A stretch of 64,000 bases of DNA from Streptomyces sp. AC558_RSS880 (GCF_019049255.1 NZ_JAGMUJ010000159.1:21308-85307); one strand, 5' to 3'; shown: positions 32,280 through 43,257, numbered from the stretch's first letter. Translations and numbers: made by a program. The notes: generated by a model from the sequence alone, not told the origin.

Positions 32280-32618
32280 CCGGCCGACGGGATCGGACGG
32301 GCCGTGCTCGCCCCGGACGCGGAGGCACGGCACCGTGAGCCGCGGGCGCTGCTCGACGCCCGCGTCCGCACGCGAACCCCCGAGGACGCGGCCCGCACGG
32401 CCGCCCCGGACCCGCGACGGCTCGTCCCCCCGCTCCTCACCGCCGCACAGGACGTCCCGGACGAGCGGCACCGGGAGCTGCCGCACGCCCTCCGCGTGCC
32501 GGATCCACCGCCCGACCGGCCCCGGCCGGCACGGCCGGCTCACCCACAGGAGTGCGAAACACGATCGACTCAGCGGGTTCACGACGATGGTCTTGGCAAG
32601 GCCGCCCGAGAGGCTTAG
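32280..32618 (+). CDS. Doubtful short coding-like frame
   Basis: The frame through 32304-32560 (VLAPDAEARHREPRALLDAR, LLTAAQDVPDERHRELPHAL) has strong third-position GC preference and few rare codons, as real streptomycete genes do, but it has no good start or ribosome-binding site and its last 20 codons overlap the next promoter. It may be the remnant of a regulator once linked to the pyrimidine operon. I recognise no family. Confidence 0.25.
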   Translation, partial: PADGIGRAVLAPDAEARHREPRALLDARVRTRTPEDAARTAAPDPRRLVPPLLTAAQDVPDERHRELPHALRVPDPPPDRPRPARPAHPQECETRSTQRVHDDGLGKAAREA

Positions 32619-32621
32619 GTT
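32593..32621 (+). promoter_or_regulatory. Vegetative-type promoter of the pyrimidine-catabolism operon
   Basis: TTGGCA (32593-32598) and TAGGTT (32616-32621) are 17 bases apart. Downstream, CCTCTACG (32626-32633) and CGTAGAGG (32648-32655) form an inverted repeat in the predicted leader that could be an operator or mRNA hairpin. The beta-ureidopropionase ATG follows at 32684. Confidence 0.6.
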
Positions 32622-32683
32622 CGTCCCTCTACGGCCCCTTCTACGGGCGTAGAGGCTCTGACGTCGCGTCGAAGGAGCAGCTC

Positions 32684-33526
32684 ATGGCCAACGTCGTACG
32701 TGCCGCTCTGGTCCAGGCCACCTGGACCGGGGACACCGAGTCCATGCTGGTGAAACACGAGGAGCACGCCCGCGAGGCGGCCCGGCGGGGCGCGAAGGTC
32801 ATCGGGTTCCAGGAGGTGTTCAACTCCCCCTACTTCTGCCAGGTCCAGGACCCCGAGCACTACCGCTGGGCCGAGCCCGTGCCCGACGGGCCGACCGTCC
32901 GCCGGATGCGGGAACTGGCCCGCGAGACCGGCATGGTGATCGTCGTGCCGGTGTTCGAGATCGAGCAGTCGGGCTACTACTACAACACCGCCGCCGTGAT
33001 CGACGCCGACGGCACCGTCCTCGGCAAGTACCGCAAGCACCACATCCCGCAGGTCAAGGGATTCTGGGAGAAGTTCTACTTCCGGCCCGGCAACCTCGGC
33101 TGGCCCGTCTTCGACACCGCCGTCGGCAAGGTCGGCGTCTACATCTGCTACGACCGCCACTTCCCGGAGGGATGGCGGCAACTCGGGATCAACGGAGCCC
33201 AGTTGGTCTACAACCCGTCCGCCACGCACCGCGGCCTCTCGTCCCACCTGTGGCGGCTGGAGCAGCCGGCGGCGGCCGTCGCCAACGAGTACTTCGTCGC
33301 CGCCATCAACCGCGTGGGCGTGGAGGAGTACGGCGACAACGACTTCTACGGCACCTCGTACTTCGTCGACCCGCGCGGACAGTTCGTCGGCGACGTCGCC
33401 AGCGACAGCAAGGAGGAGCTCGTGGTCCGCGACCTGGACTTCGGCCTCATCGAGGAGGTGCGGCAGCAGTGGGCCTTCTACCGCGACCGCCGCCCCGACG
33501 CCTACGAGGGGCTGGTGCGGCCGTGA
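32684..33526 (+). CDS. Beta-ureidopropionase / N-carbamoyl amidohydrolase (nitrilase superfamily)
   Basis: A 280-aa enzyme predicted to hydrolyse N-carbamoyl-beta-alanine (or an N-carbamoyl amino acid) to the amino acid, ammonia and CO2, the last step of reductive pyrimidine degradation. The Glu-Lys-Cys triad is visible: Glu in IGFQEVFNSPYF, Lys in LGKYRKHHIP and Cys in GVYICYDRHFPEGWR. ATG 32684 follows GAAGGAGCAG; the frame upstream is an artefact. It is the first gene of a five-gene operon and overlaps the aminotransferase start as GTGA. Confidence 0.92.
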   Translation: MANVVRAALVQATWTGDTESMLVKHEEHAREAARRGAKVIGFQEVFNSPYFCQVQDPEHYRWAEPVPDGPTVRRMRELARETGMVIVVPVFEIEQSGYYYNTAAVIDADGTVLGKYRKHHIPQVKGFWEKFYFRPGNLGWPVFDTAVGKVGVYICYDRHFPEGWRQLGINGAQLVYNPSATHRGLSSHLWRLEQPAAAVANEYFVAAINRVGVEEYGDNDFYGTSYFVDPRGQFVGDVASDSKEELVVRDLDFGLIEEVRQQWAFYRDRRPDAYEGLVRP

Positions 33527-34809
33527 CCGACGACCTGCTGGGCCGCCACCGGTCCGTGCTGCCCGACTGGCTCGCCCTCTACTACGAGGAGCCCATCGAG
33601 ATCACCCACGGCGAGGGCCGCCACGTCTGGGACTCCCACGGCAACCGCTACCTCGACTTCTTCGGCGGCATCCTCACCACCATGACCGCCCACGCCCTGC
33701 CCGAGGTCACCAAGGCGGTGAGCGAGCAGGCCGGGCGGATCGTCCACTCCTCCACCCTCTACCTTAACCGGCAGATGGTGGAACTCGCCGAGCGCATCGC
33801 CCAGTTGAGCGGCATCCCGGACGCCCGGGTGTTCTTCACCACCTCCGGCACCGAGGCCAACGACACCGCCCTGCTGCTCGCCACCGCCTACCGGCGCAGC
33901 AACACGATCCTGGCCATGCGCAACAGCTACCACGGCCGCTCCTTCAGCTCGGTCGGCATCACCGGCAACCGGAGCTGGTCCCCGACCTCGCTCTCCCCGC
34001 TCCAGACGCTCTACGTCCACGGCGGTGTGCGCACCCGGGGCCCGTTCGCCGCGCTCGACGACTACGACTTCGTCGCGGCCTGCGTCGAGGACCTGAAGGA
34101 CCTCCTCGGCCACACCCGCCCGCCCGCCGCGCTGATCGCCGAACCGATCCAGGGCGTCGGCGGCTTCACCTCGCCGCCCGACGGACTGTACGCGGCCTTC
34201 CGCGAGGTGCTGCACGAGCGGGGCATCCTGTGGATCGCCGACGAGGTGCAGACCGGCTGGGGCCGCACCGGCGAGCACTTCTGGGGCTGGCAGGCGCACG
34301 GCCGCAGCGGGCCGCCCGACATGCTGACCTTCGCCAAGGGCATCGGCAACGGCATGTCCATCGGCGGGGTCGTCGCCCGCGCCGAGATCATGAACTGCCT
34401 GGACGCCAACAGCATCTCGACCTTCGGCGGCACCCAGATCACCATGGCGGCGGGCCTGGCCAACCTCACCTACCTGCTGGAGCACGACCTCCAGGGCAAC
34501 GCCCGCCGGGTCGGCGGCATGCTCATCGAGCGGGTGCGGGCCGCCGCCGCCCACGTCCCCGCCGTACGCGAGGTCCGCGGGCGCGGGCTGATGATCGGCG
34601 TCGAGCTGACGAAGCCCGGCACCGACGAGGCCGATCCGGCGGCCGCGTCCGCCGTCCTGGAGGCGGCCCGCGAGGGCGGTCTGCTCATCGGCAAGGGCGG
34701 CGGCCACGACACCAGCGCCCTGCGCATCGCCCCGCCGCTGTCCCTCAACGTCGCGGAGGCCGAGGAGGGCGCCGCGATCCTCGAACGCGCCCTGAGGAGC
34801 ACGTCGTAG
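33523..34809 (+). CDS. Class-III PLP-dependent aminotransferase (beta-alanine-type)
   Basis: A 428-aa omega-aminotransferase. PLP-binding features are FTTSGTEANDTALLLA, IADEVQTGWGRTGEHFWG (Asp to the pyridine nitrogen) and the Schiff-base Lys in LTFAKGIGNGMSIGG. It begins VTDDLLGRHRSVLPDWLALY, resembling alanine-glyoxylate aminotransferase 2-like enzymes. The GTG start overlaps the upstream stop. In this operon it most likely transaminates beta-alanine or beta-aminoisobutyrate released by the preceding enzyme. Confidence 0.9.
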   Translation: MTDDLLGRHRSVLPDWLALYYEEPIEITHGEGRHVWDSHGNRYLDFFGGILTTMTAHALPEVTKAVSEQAGRIVHSSTLYLNRQMVELAERIAQLSGIPDARVFFTTSGTEANDTALLLATAYRRSNTILAMRNSYHGRSFSSVGITGNRSWSPTSLSPLQTLYVHGGVRTRGPFAALDDYDFVAACVEDLKDLLGHTRPPAALIAEPIQGVGGFTSPPDGLYAAFREVLHERGILWIADEVQTGWGRTGEHFWGWQAHGRSGPPDMLTFAKGIGNGMSIGGVVARAEIMNCLDANSISTFGGTQITMAAGLANLTYLLEHDLQGNARRVGGMLIERVRAAAAHVPAVREVRGRGLMIGVELTKPGTDEADPAAASAVLEAAREGGLLIGKGGGHDTSALRIAPPLSLNVAEAEEGAAILERALRSTS

Positions 34810-34852
34810 CACCGGCTCGCAGAGCTCGCACAGCTCGTAGAGAGGGAGCCCC

Positions 34853-36256
34853 ATGAGCAGCCGTACCGTCATCCGCGGTGGCCTCGTCATCACCGCCTCC
34901 GACGAGATCCACGCCGACGTCCTGATCGAGGACGGCCGCATCGCCGCCCTCGCCGCCTCCGCCACCCCGGCCGCCGAGGCCTTCACCGCCGACCGGACCA
35001 TCGACGCCACCGGCAAGTACGTCATCCCGGGCGGGGTCGACGCCCACACCCACATGGAGCTGCCGTTCGGCGGCACCTTCGCCTCCGACACCTTCGAGAC
35101 GGGCACCCGGGCCGCCGCCTGGGGCGGTACGACCACCGTCGTCGACTTCGCCGTGCAGAGCGTCGGCCGGTCCCTGCGCCAGGGCCTGGACGCCTGGCAC
35201 GCCAAGGCGGAGGGCACCTGCGCCATCGACTACGGCTTCCACATGATCGTCTCGGACGTCAACGACGAGACGCTGAAGGAAATGGACCTTCTGGTGGAAG
35301 AGGGCGTCACGTCATTCAAGCAATTCATGGCGTATCCGGGTGTTTTCTACTCCGACGACGGCCAGATCCTGCGCGCCATGCAGCGTTCCGCCGAGAACGG
35401 CGGACTGATCATGATGCACGCCGAGAACGGCATCGCCATCGACGTGCTCGTCGAACAGGCCCTCGCCCGCGGCGAGACCGACCCCCGCTTCCACGGCGAG
35501 GTCCGCAAGGCCCTCCTCGAGGCCGAGGCCACCCACCGCGCCATCCGGCTCGCCCAGGTCGCCGGTGCCCCGCTGTACGTCGTGCACGTCTCCGCGACGG
35601 AGGCGGTCGCCGAGCTGGCCAGGGCCCGCGACGAGGGTCTGAACGTCTTCGGCGAGACCTGCCCGCAGTACCTGTTCCTCTCCACCGACAACCTCGCCGA
35701 GCCCGGTTTCGAGGGCGCCAAGTACGTGTGCAGCACCCCGCTCAGGCCGAAGGAGCACCAGGCGGCCCTCTGGCGGGGCCTGCGCACCAACGACCTCCAG
35801 GTGGTCTCCACCGACCACTGCCCCTTCTGCTTCACCGGCCAGAAGGAACTCGGCCGCGGCGACTTCTCCAAGATCCCCAACGGTCTCCCCGGCGTGGAGA
35901 ACCGCATGGACCTGCTCCACCAGGCCGTTCTCGACGGACACCTCTCCCGCCGCCGCTGGATCGAGATCGCCTGCGCCACCCCGGCCCGGATGTTCGGCCT
36001 GTACCCGAAGAAGGGCACCATCGCGCCCGGCGCCGACGCCGACGTCGTCGTCTACGACCCGCACGCCGAGCAGGTCATCTCGGCCGACACCCACCACATG
36101 AACGTCGACTACTCGGCCTACGAGGGCAGGCGGGTCACCGGCCGCGTCGAGACCGTCCTCTCGCGCGGCGTCCCCGTCATCACCGACCGGGAGTACACCG
36201 GGCGGGCCGGACACGGCGTCTACACCCCGCGCTCCACCTGTCAGTACCTCACCTAG
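34853..36256 (+). CDS. hydA: Dihydropyrimidinase / D-hydantoinase
   Basis: A 467-aa cyclic amidohydrolase that opens dihydrouracil, dihydrothymine or hydantoins. The metal site is built from VDAHTHMELPFGG (two His), the carboxylated Lys in VTSFKQFMAYPG, His in LYVVHVSA and VVSTDHCPFCF (Asp/His). Dimetal composite-domain ends VIRGGLVITASDE and KGTIAPGADADVVVYDP complete the fold. ATG 34853 follows GAGGGAGCC. The enzyme supplies carbamoyl-beta-amino acids to the first gene of the operon. A short lower-GC patch near 35280-35345 is unusual but does not break the frame. Confidence 0.94.
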   Translation: MSSRTVIRGGLVITASDEIHADVLIEDGRIAALAASATPAAEAFTADRTIDATGKYVIPGGVDAHTHMELPFGGTFASDTFETGTRAAAWGGTTTVVDFAVQSVGRSLRQGLDAWHAKAEGTCAIDYGFHMIVSDVNDETLKEMDLLVEEGVTSFKQFMAYPGVFYSDDGQILRAMQRSAENGGLIMMHAENGIAIDVLVEQALARGETDPRFHGEVRKALLEAEATHRAIRLAQVAGAPLYVVHVSATEAVAELARARDEGLNVFGETCPQYLFLSTDNLAEPGFEGAKYVCSTPLRPKEHQAALWRGLRTNDLQVVSTDHCPFCFTGQKELGRGDFSKIPNGLPGVENRMDLLHQAVLDGHLSRRRWIEIACATPARMFGLYPKKGTIAPGADADVVVYDPHAEQVISADTHHMNVDYSAYEGRRVTGRVETVLSRGVPVITDREYTGRAGHGVYTPRSTCQYLT

Positions 36257-36267
36257 GAGAGCCGCGC

Positions 36268-37269
36268 ATGGACTTCGGACTCGTCCTGCAGACCGACCCG
36301 CCGGCCTCACGGGTCGTCAGCCTGATGAAGCGCGCCGAGCGCAACGGCTTCACCCACGGCTGGACCTTCGACTCCGCCGTGCTGTGGCAGGAACCCTTCG
36401 TGATCTACAGCCAGATCCTGGCCAACACCACGAAACTGAAGGTCGGCCCGATGGTCACCAACCCGGGCACCCGCACCTGGGAGGTCACCGCCTCCACCTT
36501 CGCCACCCTCAACGACATGTTCGGCAACCGCACCGTCTGCGGCATCGGCCGCGGCGACTCCGCGATGCGCGTCGCCGGACGCAGGCCGGGCACGCTGGCC
36601 CGCCTCGGGGAGGCGATCGACGCGATCCGCGACCTCGCCGAGGGGCGCGAGGCCGAGGTCGACGGGCAGCCGCTGCGGATCCCGTGGGTGCGGGACGGGA
36701 AGCTGCCCGTCTGGATGGCGGCGTACGGGCCGAAGGCGCTCGCCCTCGCCGGACGCAAGGCCGACGGCTTCATCCTCCAGCTCGCCGACCCGTACCTCAC
36801 CGAGTGGATGGTGAAGGCCGTACGCGCCGCGGCCGTGGAGGCGGGGCGCGACCCCGCGTCCGTCACCGTCTGCGTCGCCGCCCCCGCGTACGTCGGCGAC
36901 GACCTGGCGCACGCCCGGGAGCAGTGCCGCTGGTTCGGCGGCATGGTCGGCAACCACGTCGCCGACCTGGTCGCCCGCTACGGCGAGCACTCCGGCCTGG
37001 TCCCCGAGGCGCTGACGTCGTACATCAAGGAACGGCACGGCTACGACTACAGCCACCACGGGCGGGCCGGCAACCCGTCCACGGACTTCGTCCCCGACGA
37101 GATCGTCGACCGGTTCTGTCTGCTCGGCCCGCCCGAGGCGCACATCGAGAAGCTGCGGGCGCTGCGCGAGCTGGGCGTGGACCAGTTCGCCGTGTACGAC
37201 ATGCACGACGCGCAGGAGACGACGATCGACGCGTACGGCGCGGAGATCATCCCGGCACTCCACCCGTAA
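36268..37269 (+). CDS. LLM-class flavin/F420-dependent oxidoreductase (TIGR03842-like)
   Basis: A 333-aa luciferase-like TIM-barrel protein: MDFGLVLQTDPPASRVVSLM, then HGWTFDSAVLW, KLKVGPMVTNPGTR, ICGIGRGDSAMR-type loop and LPVWMAAYGPKALALAG. This pattern corresponds to the F420-dependent LLM subgroup that I remember as being associated with hydantoinase operons. Position between hydA and the permease suggests it oxidises or reduces the pyrimidine-related substrate, perhaps generating dihydropyrimidines. Cofactor (F420 or FMN) cannot be told from sequence alone. Confidence 0.87.
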   Translation: MDFGLVLQTDPPASRVVSLMKRAERNGFTHGWTFDSAVLWQEPFVIYSQILANTTKLKVGPMVTNPGTRTWEVTASTFATLNDMFGNRTVCGIGRGDSAMRVAGRRPGTLARLGEAIDAIRDLAEGREAEVDGQPLRIPWVRDGKLPVWMAAYGPKALALAGRKADGFILQLADPYLTEWMVKAVRAAAVEAGRDPASVTVCVAAPAYVGDDLAHAREQCRWFGGMVGNHVADLVARYGEHSGLVPEALTSYIKERHGYDYSHHGRAGNPSTDFVPDEIVDRFCLLGPPEAHIEKLRALRELGVDQFAVYDMHDAQETTIDAYGAEIIPALHP

Positions 37270-37290
37270 CCCTCGCCGAAGGGGCACGCC

Positions 37291-38811
<1,521 letters not shown>

Positions 38812-38823
38812 GCGCGCGGGGGC

Positions 38824-39735
38824 CTACCGGGCCGTGCCGAAGTCCTGGGTCCAGTAGGAGCCGGGCTGGGCGAGACCGACGCCGATCTCCTTGAACCCGC
38901 AGTTGAGGATGTTCTCCTTGTGGCCGGGACTGTTCATCCAGCCGGTCATCACCTGCTCGGGGGTGGAGTAGCCGTGGGCGACGTTCTCGCCGTAGGTGCT
39001 CCAGCTGTAGCCGGCGCGGGTGATGCGGTCGCCGGGCGAGGAGCCGTCCGACCCGGTGTGCGACATGGTGACGCTCGACGCCATGTCCTCGCTGTGGTCC
39101 TGCGCGGCCTTGGTCAGGGTGGCGTTCGCCTTCACCGGGGAGCAACCGGCCTTGGCGCGCTCGGCGTTGACGAGTTCCACGACCTTGGTGACGGCTCCGG
39201 AGGCACTGGCGCCGCCCGGTGCGGCCGGGCTCGGCGCGGTGGCGGTGGGCTTGGGAGCGGGCGTGGTGGGCTTGGGGGCCGCGGTGGTGGGCTTGGGGGC
39301 CGCGGTGGTGGGTTTGGGGGCGGCCGTGGTGGGCTTGGGGGCCGCGGTGGTGGGCTTCGGAGCGGCCGTGGTGGGCTTCGGGGCCGTGGTCGTGGGCCTG
39401 GAGGTGGCTGCCTCGGGGACCTTCGTCTTCGGCTTGTGCGACGGCTTCGCGCTGCTGTGCTTCGGCGTGGCGGGCTTCGAGGCGCTCGCGGTAGCGGTCG
39501 GCGTGCCCGACGGCAGGGCCGTGGGCTCACCGGGCTGCCGGCTGCTCCACTGGCTGTACCAGTCGGGGCCGCCCCACCTGTCCTCGGCCCCGGCCGCCGC
39601 GCCCTGGCTCTGCCGGCCGTCGTCGCCGGACCAGTCCGTACAGGCCATGGCGACCGAGGGTATGCCTATGACCCCCATGGCGACTGCCGCGACGACCGTC
39701 CGCCGGTACTGCTTCTGATGACGATGCTTTCCCAT
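38824..39735 (-). CDS. Secreted CAP/SCP-domain protein with PKPTTA repeats
   Basis: A 303-aa exported protein. A signal peptide (MGKHRHQKQYRRTVVAAVAM..., cleavage near MACTDW) is followed by a Ser/Thr/Pro spacer and seven tandem copies of a PKPTTA-like hexapeptide (about residues 110-165), a wall-spanning stalk. The C-terminal CAP domain (about 185-303) has VVELVNAERAKAGCSPVKAN, HSEDMASSVTMSHTGSDG, YGENVAHGYSTPEQVMTGW and SPGHKENILN. His/Glu residues of the CAP pocket are present. ATG 39735 follows GAGGTC and starts the leader exactly; longer frames are spurious. Role at the cell surface is unknown. Confidence 0.92.
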   Translation of the reverse strand: MGKHRHQKQYRRTVVAAVAMGVIGIPSVAMACTDWSGDDGRQSQGAAAGAEDRWGGPDWYSQWSSRQPGEPTALPSGTPTATASASKPATPKHSSAKPSHKPKTKVPEAATSRPTTTAPKPTTAAPKPTTAAPKPTTAAPKPTTAAPKPTTAAPKPTTPAPKPTATAPSPAAPGGASASGAVTKVVELVNAERAKAGCSPVKANATLTKAAQDHSEDMASSVTMSHTGSDGSSPGDRITRAGYSWSTYGENVAHGYSTPEQVMTGWMNSPGHKENILNCGFKEIGVGLAQPGSYWTQDFGTAR

Positions 39736-40082
39736 GAGTGACCTCACCCCTGCTGTCCGGAGGCTGGTCATTCTTGGGACGCCCCGGCACCGGGCGCAAA
39801 GGGCCCTCGTACTACCGGGCTTCGTAGGTCCGCGGGGGACTTGCGGCGGGCGGGAGAGCGTGCCGACCTGCCCGCGACGGGCCCTGCGGGACGCCTGCCG
39901 ACCCGTCAGAAAGCCGTATGCGGCGAAGGAGCGGTGGCCATCGGCTTTCCGCCCGGTCACCCCCTGCCCCGCCCCCGTCCGCATTCACGGCAAGACGGAC
40001 AAGTCCCCTATGTCGCCAGGATGATCGCTACTAAGCGACCCGCGCAGATCGCCGACGGTGTGTGACAGATGTCACGGAATCA
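39736..40082. other. Long 5' region of the CAP gene; no gene
   Basis: About 347 bases without coding character. TCGCTACTAAGCGA (40026-40039) forms a small hairpin near the far end. A long leader here made me consider a ydaO-type riboswitch, but I could not match its conserved core. Confidence 0.35.
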
Positions 40083-40748
40083 TCAATTCCGGTTCTTCTC
40101 CAGTGCCGCCACCGCCTCCTTGGCGGCCTTGATGGCGCCCTTGTTGATCTCGTCCGTGCCCGGTGCCTTCTTCGACTCGAAGTCGCTGCCGTTGTACGTC
40201 ACGATCACCAGCGCGTTGGAGGCGCGGGCCACCACCACGCCCTCGCGCGTCTGCTGCTTGTCCTCGGTGGTGAGGTCCACGACGGAGTACGCCGCGTCCC
40301 CGAGCCCGGGGACCGCGCCCCCGCCGCTCTTGTCCTCCAGCCGCCCCTGGTACGACCGCTCCGCCGCCTCGTCCGACTCCAGCACCTCGAAGGAGACGTC
40401 GAGCCAGCGGTACTCGTACCCCTTGAGCGCGTTCCAGGAACAGGTGCGGCGCAGATCCGAGTCCGTGGACGGTATCTCCTTGCCGGCCGTCCTGGCGCCC
40501 GGCACAAGGGACTTGACGGTCTTCTCGACAACGCTGTCGCACGGTGCCGGCGCGGCGGCGTACGTCTTCACCGCCTGCGTCTGCGAAGGGGTCGAGGCGG
40601 ACTGGGTCTTCGTCTTCCCGGTCGGCTGGTCCGCGGCCTCCGACGGCGCGTCCGTCGGGCCGGAGGACAGCGCCCAGCCGGCCGCGGCGAGGACGATGAC
40701 CGGGGACAGACGCGCGGTCAGGGTGACCGGCAGAGGAAAGGAACGCAC
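40083..40748 (-). CDS. Exported DUF3558-like hypothetical protein
   Basis: A 221-aa protein with an N-terminal signal or anchor helix (TARLSPVIVLAAAGWAL), no lipobox cysteine, then a Thr/Ser/Pro linker. The globular part has CDSVVEKTVKSLVPG, a second Cys in LRRTCSWNALKGYEYRWLDV, and a helical end rich in Lys/Ala. The two-Cys plus C-S-W pattern resembles DUF3558 lipoproteins, which usually carry a lipobox; here it is missing. GTG 40748 is the start. Function unknown. Confidence 0.75.
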   Translation of the reverse strand: MRSFPLPVTLTARLSPVIVLAAAGWALSSGPTDAPSEAADQPTGKTKTQSASTPSQTQAVKTYAAAPAPCDSVVEKTVKSLVPGARTAGKEIPSTDSDLRRTCSWNALKGYEYRWLDVSFEVLESDEAAERSYQGRLEDKSGGGAVPGLGDAAYSVVDLTTEDKQQTREGVVVARASNALVIVTYNGSDFESKKAPGTDEINKGAIKAAKEAVAALEKNRN

Positions 40749-40930
40749 GGCGCACTCTTCGTGGGGGACGGTGCGGAGGGGGTCCGCACAGCGGACGGGA
40801 CGCCAGTGTCACACGCGTTCCCGTGGTGCGGGAAGGGCCAACTCGCTCCGTAGGGGGGCGGTGACAGGTACGTACCGCCGGAGGCGGCGACTTGCCTCAA
40901 TTCCCCCCGTCAAAAGGCGATTTGCGTGCC

Positions 40931-41995
40931 TCAGGGTACGCGGGCGGTCCAGTCCGGCGTGGTGAACTTCGTCCGCGCCAGTTCCTCCGCGAGGGCCAGC
41001 TCCGCGTCCGTCACCTTGCCGTCCGCCGCCCCGTACCGGGCGCGGAACGAGTCGATCATCCGCTCGATGACGGCCTCGCGCGGCAGACCGGTCTGCCGGC
41101 GCAGCGGGTCCACCCGCTTCTTCGCGCTCTTGGTGCCCTTGTCGGACAGCTTCTCCCGGCCGATGCGCAGCACGTCGAGCATCTTGTCGGCGTCGATGTC
41201 GTACGCCATCGTCACGTGGTGCAGCACCGCGCCGGGGCCGCCGTCCGGGCCCACGATCCGCTTCTGCGCGGCGCCCGCGATCTTGCCCTGGTCGGTGGCG
41301 ATGTCGTTCAGCGGCTGGTACCAGGCCCGGATCCCCATCTCGCCGAGCGCGCCCAGCACCCAGTCGTCGAGGTAGGCGTAGCTGTCCTGGAACGACAGCC
41401 CCTGCACCAGCGCCTCCGGCACCGACAGCGAGTACGTGATGGTGTTGCCGGGTTCCACGAACATCGCGCCGCCGCCGGAGATCCGGCGCACCACCTCGAC
41501 GCCGTGCCGCCGGGCGCCCTCGGGGTCGACCTCGTTGCGCAGCGACTGGAAGCTCCCGATGATCACCGCCGGGGCGCCCCACTCCCACACCCGCAGCGTC
41601 GGCGGACGCCGGCCGGCGGCGACCTCGGCGGTCAGGACCTCGTCCAGCGCCATGTGCAGGGCGGGGGACTGCGGGCCCTCGTGGACCACCTGCCAGTCGT
41701 AGTCGGTCCAGTCGGTGGCGTGCGCGAGCGCGCGGCGCACCGCGGTGCCGACGCCCTCCGAGGTGAGCCCGTACATCACGGTCCCCTCGGGGAGGGCCGC
41801 GTCGATCCGCGCGGCCAGACCGGCGGCGTCGGTGTCGGCGGGGGCGCCGTCCAGGGCGCGGTTCACGGCGTCCAGCGCCTCGTCCGGTTCGAGGAAGAAG
41901 TCGCCCGCCACGCGCACGTGCCGCAGCGCGCCGTCCTCCACGTCCACGTCCACGACGACGAGCTTGCCGCCGGGAACCTTGTACTCACCGTGCAC
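40931..41995 (-). CDS. lplA: Lipoate-protein ligase A family
   Basis: A 354-aa enzyme that activates lipoate with ATP and attaches it to E2 or H-protein lysines. After an N-terminal accessory domain (VPGGKLVVVDVDVEDGAL..., about residues 1-90) comes the ligase fold: PALHMALDEVL, PAVIIGSFQSLRNEVD, VVRRISGGGAMFVEPGN (lipoyl-binding loop) and the catalytic-type Lys in ATDQGKIAGAAQKRI. The C-terminus has the accessory lipoate-binding helices. GTG 41995 with GGAAAGGCGGAG upstream is preferred; the frame to 42223 is not coding-like. Confidence 0.9.
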   Translation of the reverse strand: MHGEYKVPGGKLVVVDVDVEDGALRHVRVAGDFFLEPDEALDAVNRALDGAPADTDAAGLAARIDAALPEGTVMYGLTSEGVGTAVRRALAHATDWTDYDWQVVHEGPQSPALHMALDEVLTAEVAAGRRPPTLRVWEWGAPAVIIGSFQSLRNEVDPEGARRHGVEVVRRISGGGAMFVEPGNTITYSLSVPEALVQGLSFQDSYAYLDDWVLGALGEMGIRAWYQPLNDIATDQGKIAGAAQKRIVGPDGGPGAVLHHVTMAYDIDADKMLDVLRIGREKLSDKGTKSAKKRVDPLRRQTGLPREAVIERMIDSFRARYGAADGKVTDAELALAEELARTKFTTPDWTARVP

Positions 41996-42291
41996 GGCTC
42001 CGCCTTTCCCTGCTGTCGTGGACGCCAACACCGGCGGGGGCGGGGGTGTTCCCCGCCCCGGACCGGCGGGAGGTCGGACGGCCCCGGCGGCGACCGGGAA
42101 CGGGCGCGGAACGGGCGGTCGGGGGCGGCGGGCCGATTGCCGGGGGACACAGGGCGGTGCGGCACGATCCGCCCGGGACGTTCCAGCAGACTGGGCGTGG
42201 CCGACGGCAGGACCTCGGTGCACGGGTGGCGGGAGCCCTCCGGGACCCGGGCGGCCCGGCCCTCCACCGTCCGCGCAGCCCAGGAGGCACC

Positions 42292-43257
42292 ATGACCTCG
42301 TCCCAGTCCCAGCCCCTCCGCGGCGTCGTGCCGCCCGTCTGCACCCCCCTGGACGCGTCGGGCGAGGTCGACACCGTCTCGCTCACCCGGCACGTGGAGC
42401 ACCTCGTGGACGAGGGGGTGCACGGGTTGTTCGCCCTGGGCTCCAGCAGCGAGGTCGCCTTCCTCACCGACCGGCAGCGGGAGGTGGTGCTGCGGACCGT
42501 CGTCGAGGCCGTCGCGGGCCGCGTCCCCGTGCTCGCCGGCGTCATCGACATGACCACGCCCCGCGTCCTCGTCCACGCGGAGGCCGCCCGCGAGGCCGGC
42601 GCCGACGCGCTGGTCGCGACCGCCCCCTTCTACGCCCGGACCCACCCCGTCGAGATCGCCCACCACTTCCGCACCGTCCGCTCCCGCGGCGGCCTGCCCC
42701 TGTACGCCTACGACCTCCCGGTCTCCGTGCACAGCAAGCTCTCCGTCGCCCTGGTGCGCGAACTCGCCGCGGACGGCACGCTGTCCGGCCTCAAGGACAG
42801 CAGCGGCGACGAGGGCTCCCTGCGCCGGCTCATCGTCGAACTCGGCGGACGCGGGGGCCGCGCCGACGGCCCGGCGCCCTCCTTCAGCATCCTCACCGGG
42901 TCCGAACTCACCGTGGACACCGCCCTGCTGGCGGGCGCCGACGGCGTCGTGCCCGGCCTGGGCAACGTGGACCCCGCCGGCTACGTACGCCTCTACGACG
43001 CCGTGCGCGGCGGCGACCTCGACCGTGCCGTCGAGGAACAGGAGCGGCTCGTCGAGCTGTTCGGCATGGTCGACGCCGGACCGGAGAACGAGATGGGCCG
43101 CAACTCCTCCGCCATCGGCGCCTTCAAGCACGCGCTGCGCCTGCTCGGGGTGTTCGCTGACGGCACCACCGCGGCCCCGCAGATCCAGCTGGGCGACGCC
43201 GCGATCGCGCTCGTCGAGCAGCGGCTGCGCGGCGCCGGCCTGCTCCCGGCCCGATGA
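42292..43257 (+). CDS. DapA-family (dihydrodipicolinate synthase / N-acetylneuraminate lyase-like) aldolase
   Basis: A 321-aa class-I aldolase of the DHDPS superfamily. GVVPPVCTPLDASGEVD, LGSSSEVAFLTDRQR (carboxylate-binding loop), the Tyr of LPLYAYDLP and the Schiff-base Lys in LSGLKDSSGD are all present. The loop sequence SSSEVAFL departs from TTGE of true DapA, so lysine biosynthesis is unlikely; a sugar-acid or keto-acid lyase role is more probable. AGGAGGC precedes the ATG. The AraC gene just downstream may be its regulator. Confidence 0.85.
   Translation: MTSSQSQPLRGVVPPVCTPLDASGEVDTVSLTRHVEHLVDEGVHGLFALGSSSEVAFLTDRQREVVLRTVVEAVAGRVPVLAGVIDMTTPRVLVHAEAAREAGADALVATAPFYARTHPVEIAHHFRTVRSRGGLPLYAYDLPVSVHSKLSVALVRELAADGTLSGLKDSSGDEGSLRRLIVELGGRGGRADGPAPSFSILTGSELTVDTALLAGADGVVPGLGNVDPAGYVRLYDAVRGGDLDRAVEEQERLVELFGMVDAGPENEMGRNSSAIGAFKHALRLLGVFADGTTAAPQIQLGDAAIALVEQRLRGAGLLPAR

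Noticed and set aside
39736..40082. Possible ydaO (c-di-AMP) riboswitch upstream of the CAP gene
   Set aside because: Leader length and neighbour type are suggestive, but I could not find the conserved ydaO core or its pseudoknot pairing.
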